Shown here piece by piece: positions 25,880-34,028 of a DNA stretch of 64,000 bases. The stretch's first letter is position 1; the number at the start of each line of letters is the position of its first letter. The notes beneath the pieces were generated by a model that ran no database searches, was not told the DNA's origin, and was given only the letters and a program-made list of their open reading frames with translations. This DNA is from CAVSJO01 sp963728445. Its GTDB lineage: Bacteria; Gemmatimonadota; Gemmatimonadetes; Longimicrobiales; RSA9. The translations under genes and the position numbers were made by a program. The stretch lies in the NCBI GenBank assembly GCA_963728445.1, contig CAVSJO010000006.1, positions 1,488,001 through 1,552,000 on the forward strand, given 5' to 3'.

Positions 25880-27243
25880 TCGTCTGTCTGTGGCTGAGCG
25901 ACTGGCCGGCGGACGTGGAGGACGAGGAGGCGCTCGTCGCCCGTCTGGCGGAGCGGGTGCCGCGTCTCGCCGTCGCCCGGGAGGAGAGGATCGTGTGGGC
26001 GGACGTGCGCGGGCTGCCGGGGGAGGCGTACGCCCGCCGCCTCGCGGGCGAGGTGGCGGCGCACGGGATCGGGATCGGCGCGGTGCCCGTGGTGGCGCGC
26101 GCGGCGGCGTGGTCGGCGGCGCCGGGGGAGGTGCGCATCGTGCCGGCCGGGGAAGAGGCGGCCTTCCTGGCGGAGCTGCCCCTGGAGGTGCTCTCGCCGG
26201 AGCCCCGCACGCTGGAGCTGCTGCGGGGCGTCGGCGTGGAGCGCTGCGGTCAGCTCGTCGCCCTCGGCCGCGAGCCGGTGGAGGTCCGCTTCGGCGCCGA
26301 GGGGGTGCGCCTGCGTCGGCTGGCCCGGGGCGACGACGCCCACCGCCTGTTCGCGCCTCCGGAGCCGGACCGGCCGGGCGGCTCCATCGACTTCGTCGAC
26401 TACGTGGTGACGGACCCGGCGCGGCTGCTCTTCACGGCCAACGCCCTGCTGGGGCCGGCGTGCGAGGCCCTGCGCGCCCGGGGCGAGCACGCGCGGCGCA
26501 TCGCCCTCGTGCTGCCGCTGGCGAACGGCCGGGCGTGGCGGCGCGTCTTCCGGGCGTCACGGCCGACGGCGAGCCGGGAGCACTGGCTGCGCCGGATCCG
26601 TGAGGCCCTCGACCGCCTGACCGTTCCGGACGCGGTCACCGGTGTCGCCCTCCGCGTGGAGGCGGTGGAGGAGGCGGAGGTGCGCCAGGGCGACCTCTTC
26701 GACCGGGGCTTTGCCACGGCCGCGGCAGTGGAGTCTGCCGTTGGGCGTCTGCTGGAGTCCCAGGGCGAAGTGCTCGTGGAGGCCGAAACGGATCTGCACC
26801 CGCTGCCGGAGCGGCGCACGCGCTGGAGGGCGCGGGACGCGGCGACGCTGGGAGCGGGGCGGGCTTCGGGGACGGGGGTGAACGGGCAGGGGAAGGCGGG
26901 CACGAGCACGGCCGCGCACGGGCACGGGACGGTGGGCACGCACACGCACACGCACACGGGGGAGGAGGGGCCGGTCCTGGGGCTGCGGCTGCTGCCGGAG
27001 CCGCGGGTGATGCGGGTGGCGACGTCGCCCGAGCGAGGGTACGCGGCGCCGCGCCGGATCGGCGCGGGCGAGGAGGCGCGGCGGGTGGTCACTGCGGCGG
27101 GGCCGGACCGCATCTCCGGCGGTCACTGGGACGCGCCTTTCGCCCGGGAGTACTGGCGCTGCGTCACCGAGGACGGCGCGCTGCTGTGGCTGTACCGGGA
27201 CGCGCGGCGCGACGCCTGGTTCCTGCACGGCTGGTGGGACTGA
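25876..27243 (+). CDS. imuB: ImuB, catalytically inactive Y-family polymerase of the mutasome
   Basis: A 455-residue Y-family polymerase-like scaffold that links DnaE2 to the sliding clamp. The N-terminal palm-like region (CLWLSDW, then LPLEVLSPEPRTLELLRGVGVERCGQL) lacks the acidic catalytic pair of real Y-family enzymes. The beta-clamp binding motif is QGDLFD at 271-276. The C-terminal domain ends with the typical YWRCVTEDGALLWLYRD segment and HGWWD. Residues 325-364 are a low-complexity insertion ending in HGTVGTHTHTHTGEE. It overlaps imuA by 4 nt. DnaE2 is 8.5 kb away rather than adjacent. Confidence 0.88.
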   Translation: MIVCLWLSDWPADVEDEEALVARLAERVPRLAVAREERIVWADVRGLPGEAYARRLAGEVAAHGIGIGAVPVVARAAAWSAAPGEVRIVPAGEEAAFLAELPLEVLSPEPRTLELLRGVGVERCGQLVALGREPVEVRFGAEGVRLRRLARGDDAHRLFAPPEPDRPGGSIDFVDYVVTDPARLLFTANALLGPACEALRARGEHARRIALVLPLANGRAWRRVFRASRPTASREHWLRRIREALDRLTVPDAVTGVALRVEAVEEAEVRQGDLFDRGFATAAAVESAVGRLLESQGEVLVEAETDLHPLPERRTRWRARDAATLGAGRASGTGVNGQGKAGTSTAAHGHGTVGTHTHTHTGEEGPVLGLRLLPEPRVMRVATSPERGYAAPRRIGAGEEARRVVTAAGPDRISGGHWDAPFAREYWRCVTEDGALLWLYRDARRDAWFLHGWWD

Positions 27244-27285
27244 AGCGACTGCGCGCGGACCCTGTGCCGACCGAGCGCCATCCGC

Positions 27286-27291
27286 TATCTT
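27286..27291 (+). promoter_or_regulatory. Possible -10 element for the DUF5916 gene
   Basis: TATCTT lies 57 bp before the ATG at 27348, with a weak -35 (TGTGCC) 17 bp upstream. Its TATCTTCCGG context resembles the imuA -10 (TATATTCCGG). Confidence 0.35.
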
Positions 27292-27347
27292 CCGGCTACC
27301 TTGCGCCCTCGCGCGCGACCCGAAACTTCGCTTCTGAAATCTCCGAC

Positions 27348-29969
27348 ATGCGCAATCCTGATGCAGCCTGCCGCGGGGCGACCCTCGCCCTGATGGCGGT
27401 CCTTGCGGTCTCGTTCCCGGGGACGGCACGGTCCCTCTCGGCGCAGACGCAGGACGAGAGGGCGGAGCAGGATCGGGGCGGGCCCGCGGCGGCGGACGTG
27501 CACGCCGTCCGGGCGACGTCGCCCATCCGCCTCGACGGGCACCTCGACGAGCCGGCCTGGCAGGCGGCGCCGCCGATCGCGGGACTCCGGCAGGTCGACC
27601 CCGTGGAGGGCGCACCCGTGAGCCAGCCGACGGAGGCGCGCATCGTCTACGACGATCAGGCGATCTACGTCGGTGTGCGCCTCTCGGACACGGCGCAGGT
27701 GAGCACGCGCCTCGGCCGGCGGGACATGGATCTCGCGGATGCCGACTGGCTGGGCGTCGGCTTCGACAGCTACCACGACCGGCGCACTGCGTTCTTCTTC
27801 GACGTGAACCCGAGCGGCGTGCAGCGGGACGAGGTCAAGTCCGTGACGCGCGACGGCAGCGAGGTGGACGACAACTCGTGGGACGCGGTCTGGGACGTCG
27901 CCACGTCCGTGGACTCGGCCGGGTGGACGGCGGAGTACCGCATCCCGTTCAGCCAGCTCCGCTTCTCGCCGGCCGAGGAGCAGGTGTGGGGCGTGCAGAT
28001 CGAGCGCATCATCGGCAGGAACCACGAGTACTCGGTGCTGTCGTGGACGCCGAAGAGCGAGCGCGGCGGCATCCCGCGCTACGCGCTGCTCCGGGGCCTG
28101 CGCGGCATCGAGCCGGGCAAGCGCCTCGAGGTGCTGCCATACGTCGTCGCCCGGGGCGACTACACGGATCCCGCCGGGAACCCGTTCCGGACCGGCGACG
28201 ACTACACGGCGACGGGCGGCGTCGACCTGCGCTACCGGGTCACGTCCGACCTCACGCTGAACGCCAGCATCAACCCCGACTTCGGACAGGTCGAGGTCGA
28301 CCCGGCGGTCGTGAACCTGGGCGTGTACGAGACGTTCTTCCAGGAGAAGCGGCCGTTCTTCGTCGAGGGCAGCGAGATCTTCGACTTCGACACGGGCGGC
28401 GGAGGGCAGCTCTTCTACAGCCGCCGCATCGGACGGGCGCCGCAGCTGTCGGCGCCGACCCAGCTCGCCGACGTGCCGGACGTGACGACCATCCTCGGCG
28501 CCGCGAAGCTCTCGGGGAAGACGGAGAGCGGCTGGTCCCTGGGCACGATGGAGGGCCTCACGTCCCGGGAGACGGCCCGCTACATCGCGCCGTCGGGCGA
28601 CGAGGCCAGCTTCGCCGTCGAGCCCCTCTCGAACTACCTCGTGCTGCGGGCGCGCAAGGACGCGAATGCCGGTCGGTCGGCCATCGGCGGCATGTTCACG
28701 GCGACGAACCGGGACCTCGCGACCGACGCGCTCCGAACGTCGCTACGCTCGTCCGCGTACGCGGGCGGCGTGGACGTGCGCCGCGAGTCGTCGGACCGGA
28801 GCTGGGTCTTCCAGGGCAGCCTCGCGGTGACGCGCGTCGCCGGCTCGCCGCAGTCCATCACGGCCGTGCAGCGGGCGTCCAACCATTTCTTCCAGCGGCC
28901 GGACGCCGATTACCTCGGCGTCGACTCCGCCGCCACGTCCCTCACCGGTCTGTCGACGCAGGTGTCCGTCGCACGGCAGGCGGGACGGCACTGGCAGGGC
29001 GGCCTCCAGCTCGGGACCATCACGCCGGGCTTCGAGGTCAATGACCTGGGCTACGGCTACCGCACGGACCGGCGGGATTTCCAGGTCACGTCGAGCTGGC
29101 AGGAGAACCAGCCCGGCTCGTTCTGGCGCAACTGGGTGCTGAGCGGCCGCGCCCGCTTCGAGGGAAACCACGCCAACCAGCTCATCGCAAACTGGTTCAC
29201 CGGAACGGCCTACTTCCGGCACCTGAACTACTGGGCGATCCACCTGCTGGGCAGCTACTCGCTGCGCGCCCACGACGACCGGCTGACCCGCGGCGGCCCG
29301 ATCGCCTGGCGGCCCGCGAACTGGCAGGGACAGGTCTACGCCGCGACCGACGCCCGCAAGCCGGTCACGTTCGAGGCGTCCGCCGGTGCGAGCGGCGACG
29401 AGTTCGGCGGCTGGACCACGACCCTGAACGGCGGCTTCGGCATCAAGACCTCCACGCGCTGGAGCCTGACCCTCTCGCCCGAAATCGATCGCGGCCACGT
29501 CGTCGCCCAGTACGTCACGACCCTGAATGACCCCGGCTATACACCTACCTACGGACGCCGCTACGTATTCGCGCCTCTGGACCAGACCACGTTCAGCATG
29601 GAGACGCGCTTCAACATGAGCTTCACGCCGAAGCTCTCGCTGGAGACGTACGTGCAGCCGTTCCTGTCCAGCGCGTCCTACGGCGAGCCGACCTTTCTAA
29701 CGCACGGCAACTCCTTCGACTTCCAGTCGTACCGCGGCGCCCAGTCCGTGCCCGATCGCGACTTCAACCTCCGCTCCCTGCGCGGCAACGCCGTGCTGCG
29801 CTGGGAGTGGCGGCCCGGCTCGACGCTGTACGTCGCGTGGCAGCAGACCCGCCAGGACTTCGCCGCCGGCGTCGACGACTTCGACTTCCGTCGCGACCGG
29901 CTGGCGCTCTTCCGGACGGCGCCGGACAACATCGTGGTCGTCAAGGTGAATTACTGGTTGAATCCGTAG
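27348..29969 (+). CDS. CBM9-like/DUF5916 outer-membrane protein
   Basis: An 873-residue exported protein. A signal peptide (LALMAVLAVSFPGTARSLSAQ) is followed by a CBM9-like carbohydrate-binding fold (SPIRLDGHLDEPAWQAAPPI, IVYDDQAIYVGVRLSD). The DUF5916 region has alternating beta-strands resembling an outer-membrane barrel and contains the family phrase YETFFQEKRPFFVEGSEIF. Such proteins are common in Gemmatimonadota and Bacteroidota; a role in glycan or metal-complex uptake is suggested but unproven. It ends in YWLNP. It sits directly after imuB but has its own -10 candidate. Confidence 0.85.
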   Translation: MRNPDAACRGATLALMAVLAVSFPGTARSLSAQTQDERAEQDRGGPAAADVHAVRATSPIRLDGHLDEPAWQAAPPIAGLRQVDPVEGAPVSQPTEARIVYDDQAIYVGVRLSDTAQVSTRLGRRDMDLADADWLGVGFDSYHDRRTAFFFDVNPSGVQRDEVKSVTRDGSEVDDNSWDAVWDVATSVDSAGWTAEYRIPFSQLRFSPAEEQVWGVQIERIIGRNHEYSVLSWTPKSERGGIPRYALLRGLRGIEPGKRLEVLPYVVARGDYTDPAGNPFRTGDDYTATGGVDLRYRVTSDLTLNASINPDFGQVEVDPAVVNLGVYETFFQEKRPFFVEGSEIFDFDTGGGGQLFYSRRIGRAPQLSAPTQLADVPDVTTILGAAKLSGKTESGWSLGTMEGLTSRETARYIAPSGDEASFAVEPLSNYLVLRARKDANAGRSAIGGMFTATNRDLATDALRTSLRSSAYAGGVDVRRESSDRSWVFQGSLAVTRVAGSPQSITAVQRASNHFFQRPDADYLGVDSAATSLTGLSTQVSVARQAGRHWQGGLQLGTITPGFEVNDLGYGYRTDRRDFQVTSSWQENQPGSFWRNWVLSGRARFEGNHANQLIANWFTGTAYFRHLNYWAIHLLGSYSLRAHDDRLTRGGPIAWRPANWQGQVYAATDARKPVTFEASAGASGDEFGGWTTTLNGGFGIKTSTRWSLTLSPEIDRGHVVAQYVTTLNDPGYTPTYGRRYVFAPLDQTTFSMETRFNMSFTPKLSLETYVQPFLSSASYGEPTFLTHGNSFDFQSYRGAQSVPDRDFNLRSLRGNAVLRWEWRPGSTLYVAWQQTRQDFAAGVDDFDFRRDRLALFRTAPDNIVVVKVNYWLNP

Positions 29970-30128
29970 AGGGGCGCGGCGCGAGGCGCCGCGCCAGGGG
30001 GTCGGCGCGCGCTGCGCGCCTTCGAGGGGGTCGGCCCCTGCGGGGCCTTCGAGGGGGGCGGCCCCTGCGGGGCCTTCGAGGGGGTCGGCCCCTGCGGGGC
30101 CTTCGAGGGGGTCGGCCCCGGCGGGGCC
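29970..30128. repeat. Family B repeat array (27-bp unit)
   Basis: Between the convergent DUF5916 and plug-protein genes. After a longer palindrome around GGCGCGCGCTGCGCGCC there are four 27-bp units, each made of the linker TTCGAGGGGGTCGG and the hairpin CCCCTGCGGGG. In the duplicated copy of this junction (31336-31362) only 9 bp separate the two stops, so this array is an insertion, or the other copy is a precise loss. Confidence 0.88.
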
Positions 30129-30132
30129 TCCT

Positions 30133-30906
30133 CTAGCGGAATCCTTTCGTGAAGATCAGAAGCGCGCCGCCGGCGGCCCGCGTGCCGAATACGAGCCTGG
30201 CTTCGGTGGGACGGAGCACCGCCATCCATGCGACCGCCTCGGGAGGATAGAGTGCCGCGGATTGCCGGTCGATAATCACGTTATTCAGAACGATCAGAGC
30301 GCAGGTTCCACCGTGCCCGCTCAGCCGTACGCAGAGAGATGGCGGCTCGCCAACACGCTGCTGGTCGCGGTTGAAGACATCGACGCCTGGAATCGCTTGC
30401 CATCGCAGTATATCCCCGACGTCCCTTGCCGCCATTTCCCGCTTCGCGACGGATTCGGGCGAGATGAAGCGGCTGCCGAGGTCGTTCAGTCGCACGCCGT
30501 AGTAGACGAGCTCGCTGCGCGCAGCACGGTTCGCTTCCGTCTCGGCCACGATGCCGGGCAGCGGAATCGGGGCGACGATCAGCTCGATGCGGACGTGACG
30601 CCGCTGGTTCGGCTCGAGGTCCAGAAGCCGCGACGTGAACCGCTCATAGCCCGGCTGCTCCACGAGGATTCGGAATCGCCCGGCGGAGGGTGCGGTCAGC
30701 GAAAACGCGCCCAGGGAATCGGAGCTGATGGTCGCGACTGCGGCACCGCTGTCGTCGAGCAACGCCATGTCTGCTCCGGGCACGGGCGTCCCCTCACCAT
30801 CCGCGACGACGACCCCCGAAACCGTCTGTGCATGTGTAACGCTTGGCACGAAGACCAGCAGGAGCGCAACGGAAAACTGGACCCGATTCGCAAGGCTGAG
30901 GCGCAT
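30133..30906 (-). CDS. CarboxypepD-regulatory/TonB-plug protein without a barrel (copy B)
   Basis: A 257-residue exported protein with signal peptide LLLVFVPSVTHA and a carboxypeptidase-regulatory-like beta-sandwich (SGVVVADGEGTPVPGADMALL, then GAFSLTAPSAGRFRILV). Its C-terminal domain resembles a TonB receptor plug (ALIVLNNVIID...VLRPTEARLVFGTRAAGGALLIFTKG). There is no following beta-barrel. It is about 70% identical to the protein at 31360-32130. It could be a periplasmic adaptor or a binding domain detached from a receptor. Start 30906 gives the signal peptide; upstream residues are not needed. Confidence 0.72.
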   Translation of the reverse strand: MRLSLANRVQFSVALLLVFVPSVTHAQTVSGVVVADGEGTPVPGADMALLDDSGAAVATISSDSLGAFSLTAPSAGRFRILVEQPGYERFTSRLLDLEPNQRRHVRIELIVAPIPLPGIVAETEANRAARSELVYYGVRLNDLGSRFISPESVAKREMAARDVGDILRWQAIPGVDVFNRDQQRVGEPPSLCVRLSGHGGTCALIVLNNVIIDRQSAALYPPEAVAWMAVLRPTEARLVFGTRAAGGALLIFTKGFR

Positions 30907-31359
30907 TTCGGTTTCCGCTGAATTGCACAGGAGCTCTCGCAGTGAACAACGCAACGGCACGCTGTCGGCTTGAAACTGGGGACTGGCGCCCGAATCAGTT
31001 CGAGACGGACACTGGCTTCCACAGCAACCTAGACGAAACGCTCACGCCCCGCCGGTTGAGAGCCGGACGCAAGGCGAACAAATTCAAGGGTTTTCGGCCA
31101 AGCTGTCAATCATGGCAAGCAGCTGCCTGGATGCTGTGCATCATCGACCTCCTGGATCGAGAGTTACGAGTACTACCTTGGTGCGGCAATTCGTTGGAGT
31201 GTTTGTTCGTCGAGCATCCCAATGTGAATTCCACCCGGACCGACAAACGCCGGAGTCGCAGACAACCCGAGTTTCGCTGCCAGATCCGCGTCGGCCTGAA
31301 TACGACTGGCTGTAGGCTGTGAATGCAGGCAGGCCTGGCTGAATCCGTAGGGAGAGCCT
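30907..31359. other. Intergenic region between plug-protein copies, holding pseudogene remnants
   Basis: This interval contains the decayed dsbA-peptide remnant (31106-31335) and a WLNP-stop remnant of the DUF5916 3' end (31336-31350). From 30907 to 31105 I see nothing recognisable. Confidence 0.6.
31106..31335 (-). pseudogene. Remnant of a DsbA-like gene and a Cys-rich peptide gene
   Basis: Read on the minus strand, the segment to 31173 encodes ACLHSQPTASRIQ, then ADADLAAKLGLSATPAF, then GMLDEQTLQRIAAPR and a stop. This is nearly identical to the C-terminus of the intact DsbA-like protein ending at 33224 (ACTQSQTTATRIQ...LQRISAPR). Exactly 31 nt later comes ATG-CAC-AGC-ATC-CAG-GCA, matching MQSIQA of the intact Cys-rich peptide, and it is truncated after about ten residues at 31106. 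The spacing is the same as in the intact copy, so this is a degenerate tandem duplicate. Confidence 0.88.
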
Positions 31360-32130
31360 CTAGCGGAATCCCTTCGTGAAGATCAGCAGCGCGCCGTCGG
31401 CGGCCCTCGTCCCGAATGCGAGCACCGCTTCGGTGGGACGGAGCACGGCCATCCACGCGACGGCGTTGGGTGGATAGAGCGCTGCGGATCCGGCGTCGAT
31501 GACGACGTTGTTGAGCACAATCAGCGCGCACGTGCCCGGGTGTCTGCTGAGCCGAACGCAAAGGTTCGGGGTGATCCCGCCGCTGTTGCTGCGATTCAGG
31601 ACCTCCACCCCCGGAATCGCCTGCCACCGCACGATGTCCCCCACGTCTCTTGCCGTCATCTCCCGCTTCGCGACCGACTCGGGCGAAATGAACCGGCTGC
31701 CGAGGTCGTTCAGGCGGACGCCGTAGTAGACGAGTTCCCTGCGGGCGGCGCGGTTTGCTTCCGTCTCGACCACGATGCCCGGCAGTGGAATGGGCGAGAC
31801 GGTCAGCTCGACGCGCACCTGCTGCCGCCGTCTGGCGTCGAGGTCCACGAGGCGCGACGCGAAGCGTTCGAAGCCCGGCTGCTGCACGACGATTCGGAAT
31901 CGCCCGGCGGAGGGCGCCGTCAGCGAAAAGGCGCCGAGCGAATCGGAGCTGGTCACCGCGGCCGCCGCACCGGCCGTGTCGACCAGCGCGACGGAGGCGC
32001 CGTCCACAGGCGCTCCGTCGGCCTCCGTGACCACGACGCCGGACGCTGTCTGCGCATCGGCGACGCCTGGCAGGGCAAGTAGCAGGAATCCGACGGAAAG
32101 CCCGACCGATATAAAGTTCTTGCGTCGCAA
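31360..32130 (-). CDS. CarboxypepD-regulatory/TonB-plug protein without a barrel (copy A)
   Basis: A 256-residue paralogue of the protein at 30133-30906 with signal peptide GFLLLALPGVADA, the same beta-sandwich (SGVVVTEADGAPVDGASVALV, GAFSLTAPSAGRFRIVV) and the same plug-like C-terminus (ALIVLNNVVID...VFAFGTRAADGALLIFTKG region). It lies downstream of the DsbA/Cys-peptide genes in the same direction, separated by 166 bp. Its conserved pairing with those genes in both copies suggests a shared job at the outer membrane. Confidence 0.75.
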   Translation of the reverse strand: MRRKNFISVGLSVGFLLLALPGVADAQTASGVVVTEADGAPVDGASVALVDTAGAAAAVTSSDSLGAFSLTAPSAGRFRIVVQQPGFERFASRLVDLDARRRQQVRVELTVSPIPLPGIVVETEANRAARRELVYYGVRLNDLGSRFISPESVAKREMTARDVGDIVRWQAIPGVEVLNRSNSGGITPNLCVRLSRHPGTCALIVLNNVVIDAGSAALYPPNAVAWMAVLRPTEAVLAFGTRAADGALLIFTKGFR

Positions 32131-32296
32131 TGTTTCACTCCATCAGGCGACTAAGAACCATCTTAAGATTCACAACACCGTAGTCAATTCCGCGGAACAT
32201 AAGTCCAGCGGGTTACGAAGGCTACGGTTAGCAATGGGCACCACACCTATAACCGTCAAGTTCAGGGACTCGCGGATAAGCTATCAACCAGCGCGA

Positions 32297-32914
32297 TCAA
32301 TGTTCTGCGAGTTGGCGCATGAGGGAAAGTCCATCCATTGATAACGACGGTAGGTATGCCGCGATATTGAGTTTGCTTGCGGGGCGCTGTCCCTCGGAGA
32401 GTCTGTTGTCCAGCGTGCTGTCACTCGCGCAACGTCCTGCATGCGCAGGGGCCGACAAATGTGCGGCTTCGCCAAACGATTCCCAAGATTCCTTTCCGAG
32501 CGATGCTTGATGTTCGAATACGGCGTTTATCCATCGTGCATAACTCGCACTGCGCTCTTCAATTGCGCAGACACCGACCCTTGCCGCGGGCAATGCACTG
32601 GGATGATAAGCTAGAGGGTATGCAATGTAAAGTAATTGAATTTCCTTCGGTCGTGCCGTAGCGAGACTGTCCGCGACATTGTGGAACGCGCGGCAGGCCG
32701 GGCATTGTAAATCTATGAGCGCGACGATCTTTGTCTTGGCACTTGGACTGCCTGCCACCGCCGTAGCACTTTGGAGCAACTCGTGCCAGTTATCAACGCG
32801 GTGAGGTTCGCTGCGTTCCGTGGCGGCGTGGCGTTCAAGCCGCGCCGCCGCGCTGGCCGCAACTGCCATCGCGGCCAGCGCTGCAGTCGTGAACCATGAA
32901 CCGGAAGGTCTCAT
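32297..32914 (-). CDS. Thioredoxin-fold disulfide oxidoreductase (CPAC motif)
   Basis: A 205-residue exported thioredoxin-like protein with an N-terminal hydrophobic segment (FTTAALAAMAVAASAAA) and an active-site motif DLQCPACRAFH, related to DsbA/DsbG. The rest shows a short helical insertion and a C-terminal region rich in Leu and Ser (YLPSLSMDGLSLMRQLAEH). The start at 32914 is five nt after the stop of the Cys-rich peptide gene, so the two are coupled. It could install or isomerise disulfides in that peptide. It lacks an obvious cis-Pro beyond the VPTV-like AYLPSL, which is typical of divergent members. Confidence 0.75.
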   Translation of the reverse strand: MRPSGSWFTTAALAAMAVAASAAARLERHAATERSEPHRVDNWHELLQSATAVAGSPSAKTKIVALIDLQCPACRAFHNVADSLATARPKEIQLLYIAYPLAYHPSALPAARVGVCAIEERSASYARWINAVFEHQASLGKESWESFGEAAHLSAPAHAGRCASDSTLDNRLSEGQRPASKLNIAAYLPSLSMDGLSLMRQLAEH

Positions 32915-32919
32915 TCGCT

Positions 32920-33192
32920 TCAGAGCTGCGTGCAGTGGATCCACCCATGGTCCCATTCGTTGCACTTTGGATATCCGCTGCCGGGATATACGTAGTCGTA
33001 ACATGTCGCATAATTGGGCTCGCAACCAAGATTGCGACAATAGGCATCTACGTCCGGAGGACAGTCGATGACACAAAAGGAGCATGCCATGGATTCGGCC
33101 GATGCAGGCTTTTCAGTGCCCGCTACGATCAAGAGTCCTCCGGCGATCACGGCCAGACTGGTTCGCCGAATTACTGCCTGGATGCTTTGCAT
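32920..33192 (-). CDS. Small secreted cysteine-rich protein
   Basis: A 90-residue precursor with signal peptide (TSLAVIAGGLLIVAGTEKPASA) and a mature part of about 55 residues containing eight cysteines (ACSFC, DC, YC, GC, TC, KC, HC). This is enough for four disulfides and resembles a knottin or toxin-like miniprotein. I recognise no family. ATG 33192 is supported by CAGGA 8 nt upstream and by the matching start in the pseudogene copy. It lies between two thioredoxin-fold genes, 31 nt after one stop and 5 nt before the other start, so these enzymes are probable maturation partners. Confidence 0.75.
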   Translation of the reverse strand: MQSIQAVIRRTSLAVIAGGLLIVAGTEKPASAESMACSFCVIDCPPDVDAYCRNLGCEPNYATCYDYVYPGSGYPKCNEWDHGWIHCTQL

Positions 33193-33223
33193 CGTCCACA
33201 TCCTGGATTGGGCTCCACAAATA

Positions 33224-33907
33224 CTACCTCGGTGCTGAAATGCGTTGAAGCGTCTGTTCGTCCAGCATCCCGATGTGAATACCACTCGGACCTACAAATG
33301 CGGGCGTCGCGTTCAATCCGAGTTTCGCTGCGAGATCTGCGTCGGTCTGGATGCGAGTGGCTGTGGTCTGAGATTGGGTGCAAGCGATGAATGCTGCAGT
33401 GTCCCTGATCCCCGCCCCCGCCGCAAAGATTGCCCAGTCCGGATCTGGGGCCGAGATCCAGTCATCGTTCTCAAATAGATAAGCGTGCATTCTCGAGAAT
33501 GAGCCGCCTCGCTCGGCGCATACTGAACTCCTGGCAGCGTCCATCGCGTGCTCGTGAATTGAAGTAAGCGGCAACTGACGGAATTGGAGGGTGATGCCAG
33601 GGTGTTTCTCGAGCAACGTAGTCAGCGAACTGTAATTGGCTCGACAGAACGGGCACTGATAGTCGGCAAACTCTATGATGATGCTGTCGCTTTGCCCCTG
33701 TGAGATAATATTTCCACCGCCAATTATCTCTGGCCATGCTCCGGAGACTGCACGGGCCGCAACAGCCTGTTGACGCCGTGCAGACCACCATTGTGTTACA
33801 TTAGGGCGAAATAGTACGAGCATGGCAATTCCAACCACGGCAAAGTCGAGCATGGGCTCCAGCCGTGGTCTGGGCCTGACTTCGGAGGAATCACGACCGA
33901 ACTTCAT
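33224..33907 (-). CDS. DsbA-like thiol-disulfide oxidoreductase (CPFC motif), membrane-anchored
   Basis: A 227-residue protein with an N-terminal transmembrane anchor (MLDFAVVGIAMLVLF) and a DsbA/thioredoxin_4 domain carrying FADYQCPFCRANY. Later motifs include FRQLPLTSIHEHAMDAA and the cis-Pro loop LNATPAFVG, so the oxidoreductase core looks complete. Start 33907 has AAAGGA nearby; longer in-frame starts up to 34015 exist. It sits upstream of the Cys-rich peptide, and a 3'-truncated copy is found at 31173-31335. Confidence 0.82.
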   Translation of the reverse strand: MKFGRDSSEVRPRPRLEPMLDFAVVGIAMLVLFRPNVTQWWSARRQQAVAARAVSGAWPEIIGGGNIISQGQSDSIIIEFADYQCPFCRANYSSLTTLLEKHPGITLQFRQLPLTSIHEHAMDAARSSVCAERGGSFSRMHAYLFENDDWISAPDPDWAIFAAGAGIRDTAAFIACTQSQTTATRIQTDADLAAKLGLNATPAFVGPSGIHIGMLDEQTLQRISAPR

Positions 33908-34028
33908 CAGCTGCAGTCCTTTGGCTGTGTTGCCAAACTCGCGCACGGCGCTCATCATCCATGGGCCACTCCATGAACCTACGATCCGCACTCCGTGTGT
34001 ACCACTTGCCTGCATGTCGGAATCGAGT

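Noticed and set aside
31106..31627. 173-residue minus-strand open frame over the plug-protein end
   Set aside because: It runs out of frame through the real plug-protein gene; only its last codons match the peptide remnant.
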